64,000 nucleotides of DNA from Mariniblastus sp. (GTDB lineage: Bacteria > Planctomycetota > Planctomycetia > Pirellulales > Pirellulaceae): assembly GCA_029251085.1 (NCBI GenBank), contig JAQXDZ010000032.1, positions 124,001 through 188,000 of the forward strand. Reading direction: 5' to 3'. How positions within the stretch are numbered: position 1 is the first letter of the stretch; each line of letters opens with the position of its first letter. Under the pieces are notes generated by a model. The model saw only the letters and a list, made by a program, of their open reading frames with translations, was not told the DNA's origin and did not search any database. The position numbers and the translations under genes were made by a program. Of this stretch, positions 35,539 through 48,000 are shown one piece after another.

Positions 35539-35688
35539 GGTGTCCAATTCCGAAAAATTCTTGCTTCGATTATGCGCATGCAGGCGGTAACGTAAGCAGG
35601 TGATCTTAGTTTTAATTAATGTCAATTAAAACAGTGAAACGGAAAATTGGTTAGCGTTCGTTAATAATCTAAACTCAGTGACGCTCAG

Positions 35689-36600
35689 TTATCTACGAAT
35701 AAGATTTTTAATTGTCGCCGGCCCGCCGAGCAATGTAGATTTTGTTAGATCTGACCAAGTGTTGGCTTGCGGGCTGACGGGATGCGGGCGGAGCCCAATT
35801 TTACGCAGCATACGATTCATTCGATAAACTCGGTCGCGGCGAATAGAACTGGGAGTGCGAAAATTGATGCTGACAGAAATAGAGATTTCGTCCATTGTTC
35901 GCACCCAGTGAGGTGCTGTTACGGGAACATAGACACCATCTCCTGGATTCATTTCAAAAAGTTGATATTGCTCGAAGAGTGATTCATTGCAGTTCGTGAT
36001 CCGCTGGCCTTCGTTGTAAAACCTCTCCAAGGCATTCTCCGGCAAAATATTACGATCGTTGACGTCATAAATTGCCATCTGCTTTTTACCGCGAATTTGC
36101 ATAAAGAAATTTTGTTCGGGATCATAGTGATAAGGGGTATAGGCCTGCGGAGGACTAACGAAAATAAAACTTTCACGCCCACTAATTTTTCCAGTGACCG
36201 GCTCAACGAATTGGCTCAGCGAGTTCAGGCATTCGTTTACAAACTGGCCATAAACCGGGTCGGATTCGACATTTCGAAGGACGATGACGATGTTCTGATG
36301 CCCAATTGCTTTAATCAATTCGTCCGTTGAAAGTTCATCGTTGTCTGCAGCATGCTTGTAATGTTCAAGATCTTCGTGGGTTCCAAACTCTTGCTTGCTG
36401 AAGACATATTCCCGCTGTTTGCGAGGAAGTCGCTTTGACAATTCAACGAGATTTTCTAATTGGAACAAAGGATGTTGTTGTAGTTCATGTTGAATCGCAA
36501 ACGGTTGAGTGTCTACATGACTTTCAAAGGTTGCTGGGTCGATCTGAACCATGTCAGATTGAAATGTCGCTTCTCCAGGATTTGTAATCTTCTTGATCAT
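35689..36600 (-). CDS. Cupin-like JmjC-type (FIH-like) protein
   Basis: A 303-residue soluble protein of the cupin_8/JmjC group. YHYDPEQNFFMQIRGKKQMA near residue 160 carries the HxD iron ligands. NPGDGVYVPVTAPHWVRT near residue 215 carries the distal His. This is the layout of 2-oxoglutarate, iron-dependent oxygenases that hydroxylate proteins or small molecules. The N-terminal 100 residues are helical (LVELSKRLPRKQREYVFSK). No signal peptide is seen, so a cytoplasmic location is likely. The CelD-type acyltransferase gene, which ends 51 bases away, is on the same strand and upstream in transcription. The pair could modify one product, a guess from adjacency only. Confidence 0.85.
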   Translation of the reverse strand: MIKKITNPGEATFQSDMVQIDPATFESHVDTQPFAIQHELQQHPLFQLENLVELSKRLPRKQREYVFSKQEFGTHEDLEHYKHAADNDELSTDELIKAIGHQNIVIVLRNVESDPVYGQFVNECLNSLSQFVEPVTGKISGRESFIFVSPPQAYTPYHYDPEQNFFMQIRGKKQMAIYDVNDRNILPENALERFYNEGQRITNCNESLFEQYQLFEMNPGDGVYVPVTAPHWVRTMDEISISVSINFRTPSSIRRDRVYRMNRMLRKIGLRPHPVSPQANTWSDLTKSTLLGGPATIKNLIRR

Positions 36601-36650
36601 GTTTCGGTTTCTGCTGTGCGAAGGGTGATTGGTTTAGATTGGATAAGCGG

Positions 36651-37859
36651 CTATTTTTTTGATCGCATATTTTTGATTTTAAGGGCGACAGCTTGCAGGC
36701 TGGGCATGATTTTTGTGGCCCAATTTGAGATGCCCGGTCGCAATCCAATAACAAGACTCTGAAACTCCAGGCGTTGCCCCCAAATACGATTGATCGTCGA
36801 ATTGTCGGGTGCTGTGCAGGAATCTGCTAATTGAATTTCACCTTGGTGCATCGATTCAATATTACCTATTTCAATCTGTAAGCCGGGTGAGAATGAAGAG
36901 TAGTTTTCATCAAAAGCAGTCTTAAAGGAATATATCTTTTGTCCAGAACGTAGATCGGAAAGCATTGCAATTGGTTTGCCGTCAAGTGTAAGCGACAAAA
37001 ATCGAGCTTTTCCATTGATCGCCGCAGACTGGATCAGCTCCCGGTAAAATTCCTCTGTGGCCGGGTCGCAGGCGAGAGCGGTTCCCGCCTCAACCTTCCA
37101 GCCGGAGGCTTCCATTTCAAGAAACTGTTGGGTGAGTTGATCGTAATTGGAGAACTCATCAGATTGGACCAGTTGGACTTCACCTTGTTCAGCCAACCGC
37201 CGACTCAGTCGTCCATAATTCTTTTTGACGCTTTTGGAAACAAATTGTTTTTTATAATCCTCAAGCGGTGCGACTGGGCGAAAGGCAGCGCGAGAGAATT
37301 GATCGCGCTGAAAGCGAGATCGACCTGGACGTCGAAGTACATTGTCGATGATTGACTGGAACTCCGGTTCCATGGAAACTGTATCGAGGCTGAGTAGGCT
37401 GATCTTTTCCTGCGACAAAAAATCCAACATCGCTTCAAAAGTCTTTTCTGCGTGAATCTTGCAAAGCAGTGGTGTGTGGTCAAAACTTTGATCGTGTGAC
37501 CAGATTTCTTGGCACCGGATTGGCAAATGGTAAAACGATTTTTGGACCAGAGGCATCAAGCCATAGATTTTCTTCGAATTCTGTTCGAGCGGATTGTCAG
37601 GTCCTTCGACAATCAAAATCTTGACATTTGAGTCGCCAAAATGTCGCATCGCAGAAATCAAAAAGCTTGGTTCAAAGGAAGCGTTGGTATAAACCGCTTG
37701 CTCAGCAAGGCGAGCCCATGGTTTTTTTAACGATTCAAGTTCTTCAACGGAATTAACCCAGCGCGCGGTCATTTCGTCCGCCGAGTCTGGACGGTGACGC
37801 GCGGCAATCGAGCCGTTTTTGAGTGTTGTAATAGAGGGTGGGGAGGACGTAGTCGGCAT
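36651..37859 (-). CDS. CelD/BioF2-like GNAT acyltransferase
   Basis: A 402-residue protein with the two-lobed GNAT architecture of the Acetyltransf_6 (CelD/BcsL-like) family. Recognisable blocks are VKKNYGRLSRRLAEQGEVQL, QQFLEMEASGWKVEAGTAL, FYRELIQSAAINGKARFLSL and IYSFKTAFDENYSSFSPGLQ. The last is the acyl-CoA-binding end with its Gly-Leu and Ile-Glu. I place the start at the ATG at 37859, with AGGA nine bases before it. The frame extends to 38063 but that part is rich in unlikely residues. Members are found in exopolysaccharide and lipid-like natural-product loci. A cupin-like oxygenase gene follows. The exact acyl donor and acceptor are unknown. Confidence 0.85.
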   Translation of the reverse strand: MPTTSSPPSITTLKNGSIAARHRPDSADEMTARWVNSVEELESLKKPWARLAEQAVYTNASFEPSFLISAMRHFGDSNVKILIVEGPDNPLEQNSKKIYGLMPLVQKSFYHLPIRCQEIWSHDQSFDHTPLLCKIHAEKTFEAMLDFLSQEKISLLSLDTVSMEPEFQSIIDNVLRRPGRSRFQRDQFSRAAFRPVAPLEDYKKQFVSKSVKKNYGRLSRRLAEQGEVQLVQSDEFSNYDQLTQQFLEMEASGWKVEAGTALACDPATEEFYRELIQSAAINGKARFLSLTLDGKPIAMLSDLRSGQKIYSFKTAFDENYSSFSPGLQIEIGNIESMHQGEIQLADSCTAPDNSTINRIWGQRLEFQSLVIGLRPGISNWATKIMPSLQAVALKIKNMRSKK

Positions 37860-38135
37860 TTTAAAATTTCCTGAAAATGGCATGTAGAACCGTAGCTTAT
37901 CTTGCGGAACATGGGCATTTTTTCGAGTAAAACCGAAGAAATGAGATTTCTTTGCGTAGGCGGGTGCGGGCGACAGTTCAAATGATGCAAAATAACAACA
38001 TTGGCCATGCTGGGAGTTGTCGTCGGGTAAAACGAACCACCACCTAAACATGGCACGAACCAATCAGATGTGGAAAATGAAAGCGGACCTTTAAAGGTTC
38101 CATTCGATTTTGAAAGTAAGCAAACTGGATCAAAA

Positions 38136-39434
38136 ATGAGCTCAATGAAAATCTCAAGGAGGCAGGCGATCAAAGCCTCTACAGCCGTTTTTTTGCCCGC
38201 GCTGTCTGGCGACTTTAGTTTTGCTGTTTCTGAAAATGGACGCGATTATCCTCCCGTTCGCACGATCACTCAAGGTCCCGCTCATCATTGGTTCGGCTAT
38301 TACGACAAACTTGAATTTGATCAATCCAATCGTTTTGTACTTTCCAATCAAGTCAATTTTGAGCATCGAACACCAAGGGCGACTGACGCAATTCAAGTCG
38401 GGATGGTGGATACGGAGGATAAGGATCGGTGGATTCGTTTGGGAGAAAGTCGAGCCTGGGGATGGCAGCAAGGGTGCATGCTTCAGTGGAGACCAAACTC
38501 AAAATCTGAAGTTGTTTGGAATGATCGCGATGGTGATCGGCATGTCTGCAGAGTGATGAATGTTAAGACAAAAGAAGTACGCACCCTGCCACGTCCCATT
38601 TACTCGCTAAGTCAGGATGGTCGCTGGGCGATCACAACGGACTTTTCGAGGATTCAGCGGATGCGAGCGGGGTACGGTTATGTTGGTTTGACAGATCCGG
38701 CAGCACTGAAACTTGCTCCAGAGGATTCAGGAGTCTGGCGAATGGACATGGACACTGGAGAGGCGGAACTCATTTTCTCACTTGCAGACGCAGCGAGAAT
38801 TGAACATCAGGGGAAACCGCTGACCGATCATTGGAACTATTTCAATCACCTTTTGGTTAGTCCAGACAGTTCCCGATTTATCGTGCTTCATCGATGGAAA
38901 AAAAATAATGGCGATTCGAAAAATCCACAGCCAACAGGAGGTTTTACCACGCGAATGTTCACGGTTGCAATGGACGGATCCGACCGCTGTAATCTAGATC
39001 CTTCCGGGAATACCTCTCATTTCATTTGGAAAAATCCAGAGTTTGTTTGTGCGTGGACTCGGCCAAACAATAAATCAGCCGGGTTTTATCTCATGCGGGA
39101 TAAGACGGCGGATATTTCGTTGGTGGGCGAAGGGGCGATGAAGCAAAATGGTCACAATACCTATGTTCCCACTACTGAGCAGTCGTGGATTTTAAACGAT
39201 ACTTATCCTAGTCGAGGCAAGCGCGAGCAAGTGCCTTATCTTTTTCATGTTCCTTCTGGACGTCGAGTCGACTTAGGGGCATTTCACTCTCCCGAAGAAT
39301 ATCGAGGCGAGTGGCGTTGCGACACTCATCCCCGCTGCAGCAATGACGGCAAAACCGTCGCCATCGACTCGCCTCATGCCGGCGGTGGCCGTCAAATACA
39401 TCTAATTGATATCAGTGAAATTATTGCCGGTTAG
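38136..39434 (+). CDS. Tat-exported beta-propeller protein, oligogalacturonide-lyase-like
   Basis: A 432-residue protein with a twin-arginine leader (KISRRQAIKASTAVFLP). The mature part is propeller-like, with blades such as VVWNDRDGDRHVCRVMNV, SLSQDGRWAITTDFSRIQ, LVSPDSSRFIVLHRWKK and FIWKNPEFVCAWTRPNN. The pattern HHWFGYYDKLEFDQSNRFVL at the start and DTHPRCSNDGKTVAIDSPH at the end resembles the TolB-like and oligogalacturonide lyase group. Whether lyase chemistry is retained cannot be decided without locating the metal-binding His and Gln residues. The ATG at 38136 is chosen; 38145 is possible, and an upstream GTG (38070) would push the Tat motif inward. The next plus-strand gene, 137 bases on, is another propeller. 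Confidence 0.78.
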   Translation: MSSMKISRRQAIKASTAVFLPALSGDFSFAVSENGRDYPPVRTITQGPAHHWFGYYDKLEFDQSNRFVLSNQVNFEHRTPRATDAIQVGMVDTEDKDRWIRLGESRAWGWQQGCMLQWRPNSKSEVVWNDRDGDRHVCRVMNVKTKEVRTLPRPIYSLSQDGRWAITTDFSRIQRMRAGYGYVGLTDPAALKLAPEDSGVWRMDMDTGEAELIFSLADAARIEHQGKPLTDHWNYFNHLLVSPDSSRFIVLHRWKKNNGDSKNPQPTGGFTTRMFTVAMDGSDRCNLDPSGNTSHFIWKNPEFVCAWTRPNNKSAGFYLMRDKTADISLVGEGAMKQNGHNTYVPTTEQSWILNDTYPSRGKREQVPYLFHVPSGRRVDLGAFHSPEEYRGEWRCDTHPRCSNDGKTVAIDSPHAGGGRQIHLIDISEIIAG

Positions 39435-39571
39435 TGAAGGCAACGTTTCTATTGGGTTGCCTAGCAAATGACGTAGAATAATAGTTCTAACGAGACGTGA
39501 GCACTTACTTGCGTTATCATACTTGTGTGCTTAACAAACTGACCCTAGAAATCATTTCAGGAACTAAGACT

Positions 39572-40585
39572 ATGAGATGTTGTTCGTGTTTTGTTGCGAT
39601 TGTGTTTTCGGTAGTTTTGACCTTGCCGGTGTTTTCTCAGGAAAAAGTACAACCAGTCCGTATGGGCTGTGGCGCGATGACGTTTGATACTGTTCCAGGG
39701 TGGGGTTTGCGTCCCGATGGCGCCTCCGCACTGGGTTCTACCCATGGCGGTGTGGTGGTTGATAAGGCGGGTAATATTTATACCTCTGCGAATAAGGGTG
39801 TGGTTGTTTTCTCGCCTGATGGGAAAGTGATTCATTCTTATCTCGGCAAAGATTATTCCAATTTGCATGATATGGAAATTCGCGTTGAGGGTGAAAATGA
39901 ATTCATCTACGGCGCGCGAAACAGTGACGCGGAGGGAATCAAGTTTAATGTAAAGACCGGTGAAGTTGTGATGCGGTTACCTTTCCCGGAAGCGTCAGGT
40001 TTAGGGTTGAAACGATTCAGCCCAACGGCAATCACCGTGGCACCCAACGGAGATATTTTTCTTTCCAACGGCTATGCCAGTAATCATATTTTCAAGTTCG
40101 ATAAGAATGGAAAATACTTGATGCACTTTGGGGAAAAGGGCAATGGGATGAAGCAGTTCAATACTGCCCACGGAATGACGCTTGATACGCGGTACGAACC
40201 GGCACGGCTATTAATTTGCGACAGGAATCACCAGCCAAAAGGGCGGTTGCTCCATTACGATCTCGACGGAAACTTTCTTGAAGAAGTCATCACGGGCCTT
40301 GGGATGCCGACCTCGGTGTCGATTCAGGGAGACTTCGTTTCGGTGCCGGACCTTCACGGTAGATTAGTAATTCTCGATAAAAGCAACACGATTATGGCGG
40401 TTCTTGGTCATAATCCTGACCCAAAAACTCGCGTTAATTTCAATGTCCCACAGGACAAATGGATCGAGGGTGTATTTAACGGAACCCATGGATCTTATTG
40501 GGATGCAGAAGGCAACCTTTACGTCCAAGACTGGAACGTCGCGGGTCGGATCATGAAATTGGTGCGCGTAAAAAATGCGGGCTAG
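39572..40585 (+). CDS. Secreted NHL-repeat six-bladed beta-propeller protein
   Basis: A 337-residue exported protein. A Cys-rich leader (MRCCSCFVAIVFSVVLTLP) ends near FSQ. NHL-type repeats follow: GVVVDKAGNIYTSANKGVVV, ITVAPNGDIFLSNGYASNHI, FNTAHGMTLDTRYEPARLLI and GSYWDAEGNLYVQDWNVAGR. The proteins are six-bladed propellers with binding or lyase roles. No catalytic motif stands out here. AGGA ten bases before the ATG at 39572 decides the start; the frame extends further upstream without a leader. The gene converges with the DUF1501 gene ending at 40662. Confidence 0.85.
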   Translation: MRCCSCFVAIVFSVVLTLPVFSQEKVQPVRMGCGAMTFDTVPGWGLRPDGASALGSTHGGVVVDKAGNIYTSANKGVVVFSPDGKVIHSYLGKDYSNLHDMEIRVEGENEFIYGARNSDAEGIKFNVKTGEVVMRLPFPEASGLGLKRFSPTAITVAPNGDIFLSNGYASNHIFKFDKNGKYLMHFGEKGNGMKQFNTAHGMTLDTRYEPARLLICDRNHQPKGRLLHYDLDGNFLEEVITGLGMPTSVSIQGDFVSVPDLHGRLVILDKSNTIMAVLGHNPDPKTRVNFNVPQDKWIEGVFNGTHGSYWDAEGNLYVQDWNVAGRIMKLVRVKNAG

Positions 40586-40661
40586 GGAACCAAGGAACAG
40601 GCCTCAGTGGATTAAAAAGATGGTTTACGGTCGCTTTTTAAACAACCAATTTTTACGGTTA

Positions 40662-42167
<1,506 letters not shown>

Positions 42168-42238
42168 GATAGACCTGAATTTGTTGCTTACAGCTAGGAA
42201 TAGATTCCAAAGAATACAAGGCAAAGGTTGGTAACTAA

Positions 42239-45022
42239 TTACGGTAGAAAAGCAAACTCGTTCGAATTCAACAGGGCGCGACAAACGAGAGTCAAGCTTT
42301 GTTCTTCAGCCAGCGCCGTGCATGCTTCCTTCTCTGCAGCATCGGGACTTCGGCCAAGTAGCAACTCAAAGCAGCGGTTGACTGCCGCCGACGTTTGATT
42401 GTTTGATTCGCTCATGGCTCGCTGAGCAATGAGGCTCGATTGTTCGATGACGAAATCGCTGTTTAAAAGATTGAGTGCTTGAAGGGGCGTCGTAGAAACA
42501 GGCCGCTTAGGACGAACCTGACCACAGTCTGGGAAATCAAATGCTGTGAACATTCGATCATCAACCCGTCGCATACGTTCCTGATAAATCATTCGACGCC
42601 ACGTTTTCTCACTATGGTTGTCGGTGACTTCCCATTGGGCGTAGCGTTTTTTAACGTTGTGAATCCTGTAGCTCTTACCGCCAATTGCCGGGTTGAGCGA
42701 ACCGGACGCTTGAACGATGGAATCGCGAATTGCTTCCGCAGTCATTCTTCGCGGAGGAAAACGCCACAATAACGCCGAGCCCGCATCTCGGGTTAGCCCA
42801 TCGGTTCGTGGAGCACTGGATTGCCTGAAGGCATCAGACATGACCAACAGTCGAATCATACGTTTCATTGACCAAGGTTGTTCCGAGGATTCAGCCAACG
42901 ACTGGCCTGATGAATCCACAGAGGGTTGAACTAATTCACTGGCAAGCCAGTCAAGTAGTTCGGGGTGCGTCGGCCTTGCCCCGGCGGCTCCAAAATCACT
43001 GGTAGTAGCGACGATACCTATGCCAAAAATATGATGCCAAATACGATTGACGGCCACGCGAGCAGACAAAGGTTGTTCGGCAGAGGTTAGCCAATTTGCA
43101 AAAGCCTGCCTGCGTTGTTTACCTGTCGACTCCGGGGATAGGTTTAGGTCTCCATTAATTTCAGTCAAACCGGATGCAAACACTTCGTCACGCGGATTTT
43201 CAGGGCTGCCGCGAGAAAGCACAAATGTTTTCTTGGGTTGGACAAGCTTCGCAACGAAACTTGGCTTTGGCCCTTCATCATTAAGATCGAGTATCAGTTG
43301 TTTGATCCGATCCACAGTAGCGACATGGGTTTTGTCATTGTTGAGCTGTTTGACTTTGTTCGCGATGTAAGCCTTTTTCCAATTGCCGTTTTCGTCAAGA
43401 ATTTCGACATCGAAGGGGCCGAGGTTGAATTTATTGATGTTGACCAGATAGTCGGTCTGCATGAAGTCTTGCCGGTTGGAGCTAACTCGAACGCGATTTA
43501 CAAACTGAGGTTTGTCAAAGGTAAATTGAACCCAGGGTTTTTCCTTGCTCCCTTTGGGGGCTTTGGCTGCCCATCCCTCGGTGCCGTATTTTCCGTCATT
43601 AATTTTCCAGAGTTCACCACGAGGTTGGGCGAATTTTTCCGGAGCGTTGGCTTTTGTACCTGCCGAGGCGAGTGCGAGATTTTTATTCCATTCGACGGGG
43701 CCAAGGATTTCAAGTTCATCCAGTCTTGCACCTCCCCATTGAAATGAAATTCGGACGGATTGAGTTTTCGTCGAGGGAAAATGCATTTCCCGATAGCCAA
43801 TCCAATCTTCTTCCCAGAATTTCGTTTCTTTGAGTTTTGCCCGCTGTTCTCGGATTAGTTGATAAATCTCTTCGCCACGTTTTCGTCGCGGGTGGTTTTG
43901 ACTGAGCTCGGGAAAACGGCTTCCAAATTCAATGTCCTGAAAAACTGCGGTCATTGCGTAGTAGTCGGTAATGGAAATTGGATCAAACTTGTGGTTGTGG
44001 CATCTCGCGCAGCCGATCGTCATGCCGAGTGCCGAAGCACCTACGGTTTGCAAAATCTCATCCATTCGATCAGCCCGGGCCTGACGACGCGCTGAAGGTT
44101 CCTGGCCAACAGTGGCGACCGGGACGTGAGGGCCGGCAACCAAATACCCAGTAGCTTCACCGACGCCAAGGGTATCACCGGCGATTTGTTCCCGAAGAAA
44201 TTGATCGTAAGGTTTGTTTTCATTAAACGAACGAATGACGTAGTCGCGATAAATCCAAGCGTTCTTGCGGTAAAGATTGCTTTCAGAGCCATTCGTTTCC
44301 GCCCAACGAATCACGTCAAGCCAGTGTTGGGCCCAGCGTTCTCCAAATTGAGGAGACGCCAATAGCCGATCGACAAGTTTCTCATAGGCTGCGTCGGGGT
44401 TCGTTTTAAATCCCCTTTTAAAATCGGCAATTTGCTCAGGAGTAGGCGCGATACCCGTCAACACGATGGAAGCACGGCGAATTAGAGAGAGGGCGTCAGC
44501 GGATTGAGAAAAGCTGAGATTTTCAGTTGCTAACTTTTTAGCGAGAAAAGCGTCAACTGGATTTGTGAATTTAGTTTCTGGAACCGGCGGTCGAACAACT
44601 GGTTGAAATGACCAATGGTCGGATTTGACGGCTTCCAGCGCTTGCATCTGACCCGGCCAGTTCGCGCCTTCGGTAATCCAGCGAGTTAGCAACTCGATTT
44701 CTGCGGCTGGGATTTTATCTTCGTCGGGTGGCATTTCCATGCCTTCGTCCGTGTGTTTAATCACGTCCAGCAAATAGCTTTTTTCTGGTTTTCCGGGGAC
44801 GATGGTGGGTTGGCCATAATCCCCTCCTTTGAGCATCTGCCCGCGGCGGTCAAGCCTCAACCCTGACTCCTGTTCGTCTTCTCCATGACAGTGGGAGCAG
44901 TGCTCGGCAAATATCGGCGCGATTTGTTTTTCAAAATCTATCTCCTGGCCATCGAGAGTTAGACCACCCGAAAGGAGCGAAAGAATTGCAAATGCCGTCG
45001 GTAAAATGAAAAACGATTTCAT
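42239..45022 (-). CDS. PSCyt1/DUF1549/DUF1553 secreted cytochrome-like protein
   Basis: A 927-residue exported protein. The leader is followed by a PSCyt1 domain with the single haem motif CSHCHGEDE and the block DRRGQMLKGGDYGQPTIVPG. DUF1549 (PSCyt2) spans about residues 160-370, with QFGERWAQHWLDVIRWAET and the histidine-rich CARCHNHKFDPI, a second CxxCH. An inserted discoidin-like beta domain covers roughly 430-590 (SIRISFQWGGARLDELEILG and WVQFTFDKPQFVNRVRVSS are readable). DUF1553 ends the protein (LSARVAVNRIWHHIFG, FRQSSAPR, PVSTTPLQALNLLNS). The ATG at 45022 begins the leader; a GTG at 45058 is also in frame. The function is unknown. It lies between the sulfatase-agarase fusion (40 bases upstream) and the DUF1501 gene. 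Confidence 0.93.
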   Translation of the reverse strand: MKSFFILPTAFAILSLLSGGLTLDGQEIDFEKQIAPIFAEHCSHCHGEDEQESGLRLDRRGQMLKGGDYGQPTIVPGKPEKSYLLDVIKHTDEGMEMPPDEDKIPAAEIELLTRWITEGANWPGQMQALEAVKSDHWSFQPVVRPPVPETKFTNPVDAFLAKKLATENLSFSQSADALSLIRRASIVLTGIAPTPEQIADFKRGFKTNPDAAYEKLVDRLLASPQFGERWAQHWLDVIRWAETNGSESNLYRKNAWIYRDYVIRSFNENKPYDQFLREQIAGDTLGVGEATGYLVAGPHVPVATVGQEPSARRQARADRMDEILQTVGASALGMTIGCARCHNHKFDPISITDYYAMTAVFQDIEFGSRFPELSQNHPRRKRGEEIYQLIREQRAKLKETKFWEEDWIGYREMHFPSTKTQSVRISFQWGGARLDELEILGPVEWNKNLALASAGTKANAPEKFAQPRGELWKINDGKYGTEGWAAKAPKGSKEKPWVQFTFDKPQFVNRVRVSSNRQDFMQTDYLVNINKFNLGPFDVEILDENGNWKKAYIANKVKQLNNDKTHVATVDRIKQLILDLNDEGPKPSFVAKLVQPKKTFVLSRGSPENPRDEVFASGLTEINGDLNLSPESTGKQRRQAFANWLTSAEQPLSARVAVNRIWHHIFGIGIVATTSDFGAAGARPTHPELLDWLASELVQPSVDSSGQSLAESSEQPWSMKRMIRLLVMSDAFRQSSAPRTDGLTRDAGSALLWRFPPRRMTAEAIRDSIVQASGSLNPAIGGKSYRIHNVKKRYAQWEVTDNHSEKTWRRMIYQERMRRVDDRMFTAFDFPDCGQVRPKRPVSTTPLQALNLLNSDFVIEQSSLIAQRAMSESNNQTSAAVNRCFELLLGRSPDAAEKEACTALAEEQSLTLVCRALLNSNEFAFLP

Positions 45023-45061
45023 GGGATTTCTTGGAACGTTAAAAGTTGATTTACTCACAGG

Positions 45062-48000
45062 TTATTTATCCTGATCATTGTTTCCAGTTTCAAGCTTATT
45101 TTTGTGCACTTTATACTCTTGCCAAGTCAAAGTACCGTCACCGTTGGTATCGGCATTTGGAAAACGTTCAAAAAACTTATTTTTCCAATACTCGCCGTTC
45201 CGTTCCGTGACCGAATTTTTGGGTGGAGTCGGATTAGTTTTGGCGGGCAGCATTTTAGTTGATGAGTTTTCTGCGGGTGCCGGTTGGTCCGTCGTCGAAA
45301 CCTTTCGCGGCGGTCCGATAAGTTCTCCAAGGATTTTTAGGCGGTGCGTGTTTTTTCCAGTTCGGGCTTGGTACATCTGTTGGGTTGCGTTGGTTACCGA
45401 GTGAACGAATTCCGGGTAGGATCGCCCGGTCACATCGACGAAGCCGCATTGGTGGTTTTCGCGATCTTTTCTTCCGGCCGCAGATTGATCGATCCACTGA
45501 AACCAGTGAACTCCAACGAACCGGGGGTCGGCAAGTGCCGTCGAAAGATAATTGCTAAAGGCGAGGCCTCGCTGGCGTTGGTTCCAGGCGGATGCGAGCC
45601 CTGGGCTGGGCACGCCTCGATCGACGGCGCCGATATGAAACTCTCCAGCAAGGATAGGCATATCGACATTTGCAGGGACCTGCCACGCCCGAACCGTGGA
45701 GTCATAAACATTGACAGAAAACACGTCGGCATGGCCAACTGCGGCTCGCCCGAGAACATTGGGGCCTCGGTGGCAACGACAGCCCAAAAATAATTTATTC
45801 GGTAACACTTCGTTGATTACTTTTTTAGATTTTGCGAAAAAGGCATTAGCGAAATCAAAATAGTAGGGCTCGATATCCTTTCTCGCGGCGGCGGGGATTT
45901 CATTGGATTCGGACTTAAGAACCGTATCCCAACTCGCGTGACTTGTTTCCCAGGCTTGATTGAGCTCTTCGAGGGAAGAATATTTATTCTTCAGTTGTTG
46001 AAGCACCCACTGTTTAGTTGATTCATCATCTGGCATTTCAAAAATAACGGGAGTCAGTCGATCTGGCCACTCGAATTCATTACCCAGGAACAGGCCCAGA
46101 CAATAGGGATCGTCTTTTACAGAAGCGTGTTTTTCAAGACATTTACGCAAGTCGGATTCATAATTATCGCGAAACGGTGACGGAAGTTTTTTTCTCGCTT
46201 GCCACCAAATGGAGGCGATCAAGGTGTAGGGGGTCTTGGCGTCCTCTTGAAGTGGTTTGCTGCTCCAGGAGCCAAGGGTATTGATACCCCAAGCCCGCAT
46301 TCGGTCGTGGATTCCATCTCGACTGATTTTTTTCCAGTTAGGACCTAACGCCCGGGCATAATTCATGGCTGGAAAGTTGACGAATTCCCGACCTTGATTC
46401 TTTTTGAGGCCGGTCCAGCGGAGTTTATGATTGTCATCCGGTAGCCATTCGAAAAAACCAGCCTCTCGTCGAGAGGGGGTAACGGGCGTAGCCGATTCGT
46501 CTCCCGCAAGACAGACGCCGACGGAAAAGAAAAGATAGCCTTCCGGGTCGATTAGCCACCAGCGGCCATCCACTTTTTCAGTCCGGAAATGGCCAGTGGC
46601 ATTCTGTTTTGGGCCGTCTTTCCAGCCTCCGAAGCGGCTCAAGTTTTTAGTACTTGCAGCTAGTTTGGCGGTTTCTAATTCGTTAGTCAGCGAGGCCGTG
46701 AGGTCTGAGATCTGTTCGATTTTACCTGGCCAGTCGAGAGCATTGACTTGCCCTAATTCATCTAAATACGGCATTGTGTGGAGGGCTTTGTCACGTTCTG
46801 CAGTGGCTTTCCAGCAAACGACCGGGTCGCTAACGCGAATATTTACTTTGCCTGTTGAGGATTGGATGTCTAGTTTTAGCGTTCGCACATCGGCGGGATA
46901 AAATCGTCGCCAGTGCATTCTGTGCCCGTTGGGTTTGGATAATTGGTCACGGAAAACGGCTGGCCCTTGATAGGTAGATTCTTCTTGCGGAAATACAAAC
47001 CCCAGCATCGAAGCCTCTTGAGAAGGTGCTACGCCGAACCCGACACAATGCCGAGACCACCCCGTCACATCGCTATTGTTTAACTTGCCATCGACGATCG
47101 TTACCCCTGGCTCGCGATTGAAAAGCGGGACGCCAACGAGTCGAAATTTTGAAACATCCCACTTCTCTCCTTCGTCAGGAACGAATTCAATAGTCAACGG
47201 AGAGTTTCCCTGAATAATCCAATCGTCTCCCTCGCGTTTGATGTTCCCTTTGAATTGATTGCTAATCTTTAATTTCAACGTTTCGATGGGTTGAAATAAT
47301 TCAGCGGTGTTTATTTGATTGGTTTGATTTACATGGGGCTTTGTCTCGGCGGCTGAATTCGTTGGCTTAAAAACGGAAACTGGTAACGGTTTGGTGCTGC
47401 GTGCGGTCTCCACAATCCGTTTAAGTTCCGCACGCATTTGGATGACTCTGGCCTGTTGTTTTTCGTCGTTCAGCAGATCATTCGTTTCTTTTAAATCAGA
47501 GGCCAGATTAAATAAATGAAGAGGCTTTTGTTCCCGCGAGGTGATGAGTTTCCAATCACCCATCCGAACCATTTTTGCGAGCTGCTGTCCGTAGCGAGGC
47601 TCCGAGTTGGCTTGGACGAAGAGAGATTTTCGAACCGAACCAGATTGGTCTCCATTGAGCACTGAGAGAAATGACTCGCTGTCGAGGCCTTGCTCAGGTT
47701 CGACTGCCTGACCTGTCAAATTAGCGAAGGTCGCGTAAATATCCTGGAGTCCGACCAGGGCATCCGAACGACTTCCCGGAGCAATGACTGATCCGGCTGG
47801 CGTGCCGTCACCCCATCTAACGATCATGGGAATGCGATGGCCCCCTTCCCAGATCGAAGCTTTGCTGCCGCGAAGTCCGCCGCATGAGTCGTGTCCAAGT
47901 TTTTGTGCTTCTGGTTTGCCGCGCGCAAGTCCACCGTTGTCGCTCACGAAGAGAATCAGAGTGTTGTTTAGTTCTCCGTGGTGCCGAAGTCGGTCAATCA

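Noticed and set aside
37860-38063. N-terminal extension of the CelD-type acyltransferase
   Set aside because: The extra 68 residues are Cys/Trp/Phe-rich without homology, and a good ribosome-binding site precedes the ATG at 37859.
39439-39461. GGCAAC ... GTTGCC as a terminator after the oligogalacturonide-lyase-like gene
   Set aside because: Stem of six pairs with an eleven-base loop and no T tract; too weak to call.
43238-43747. A 169-residue plus-strand frame
   Set aside because: It is antisense to the PSCyt1/DUF1553 gene and shows no domain.
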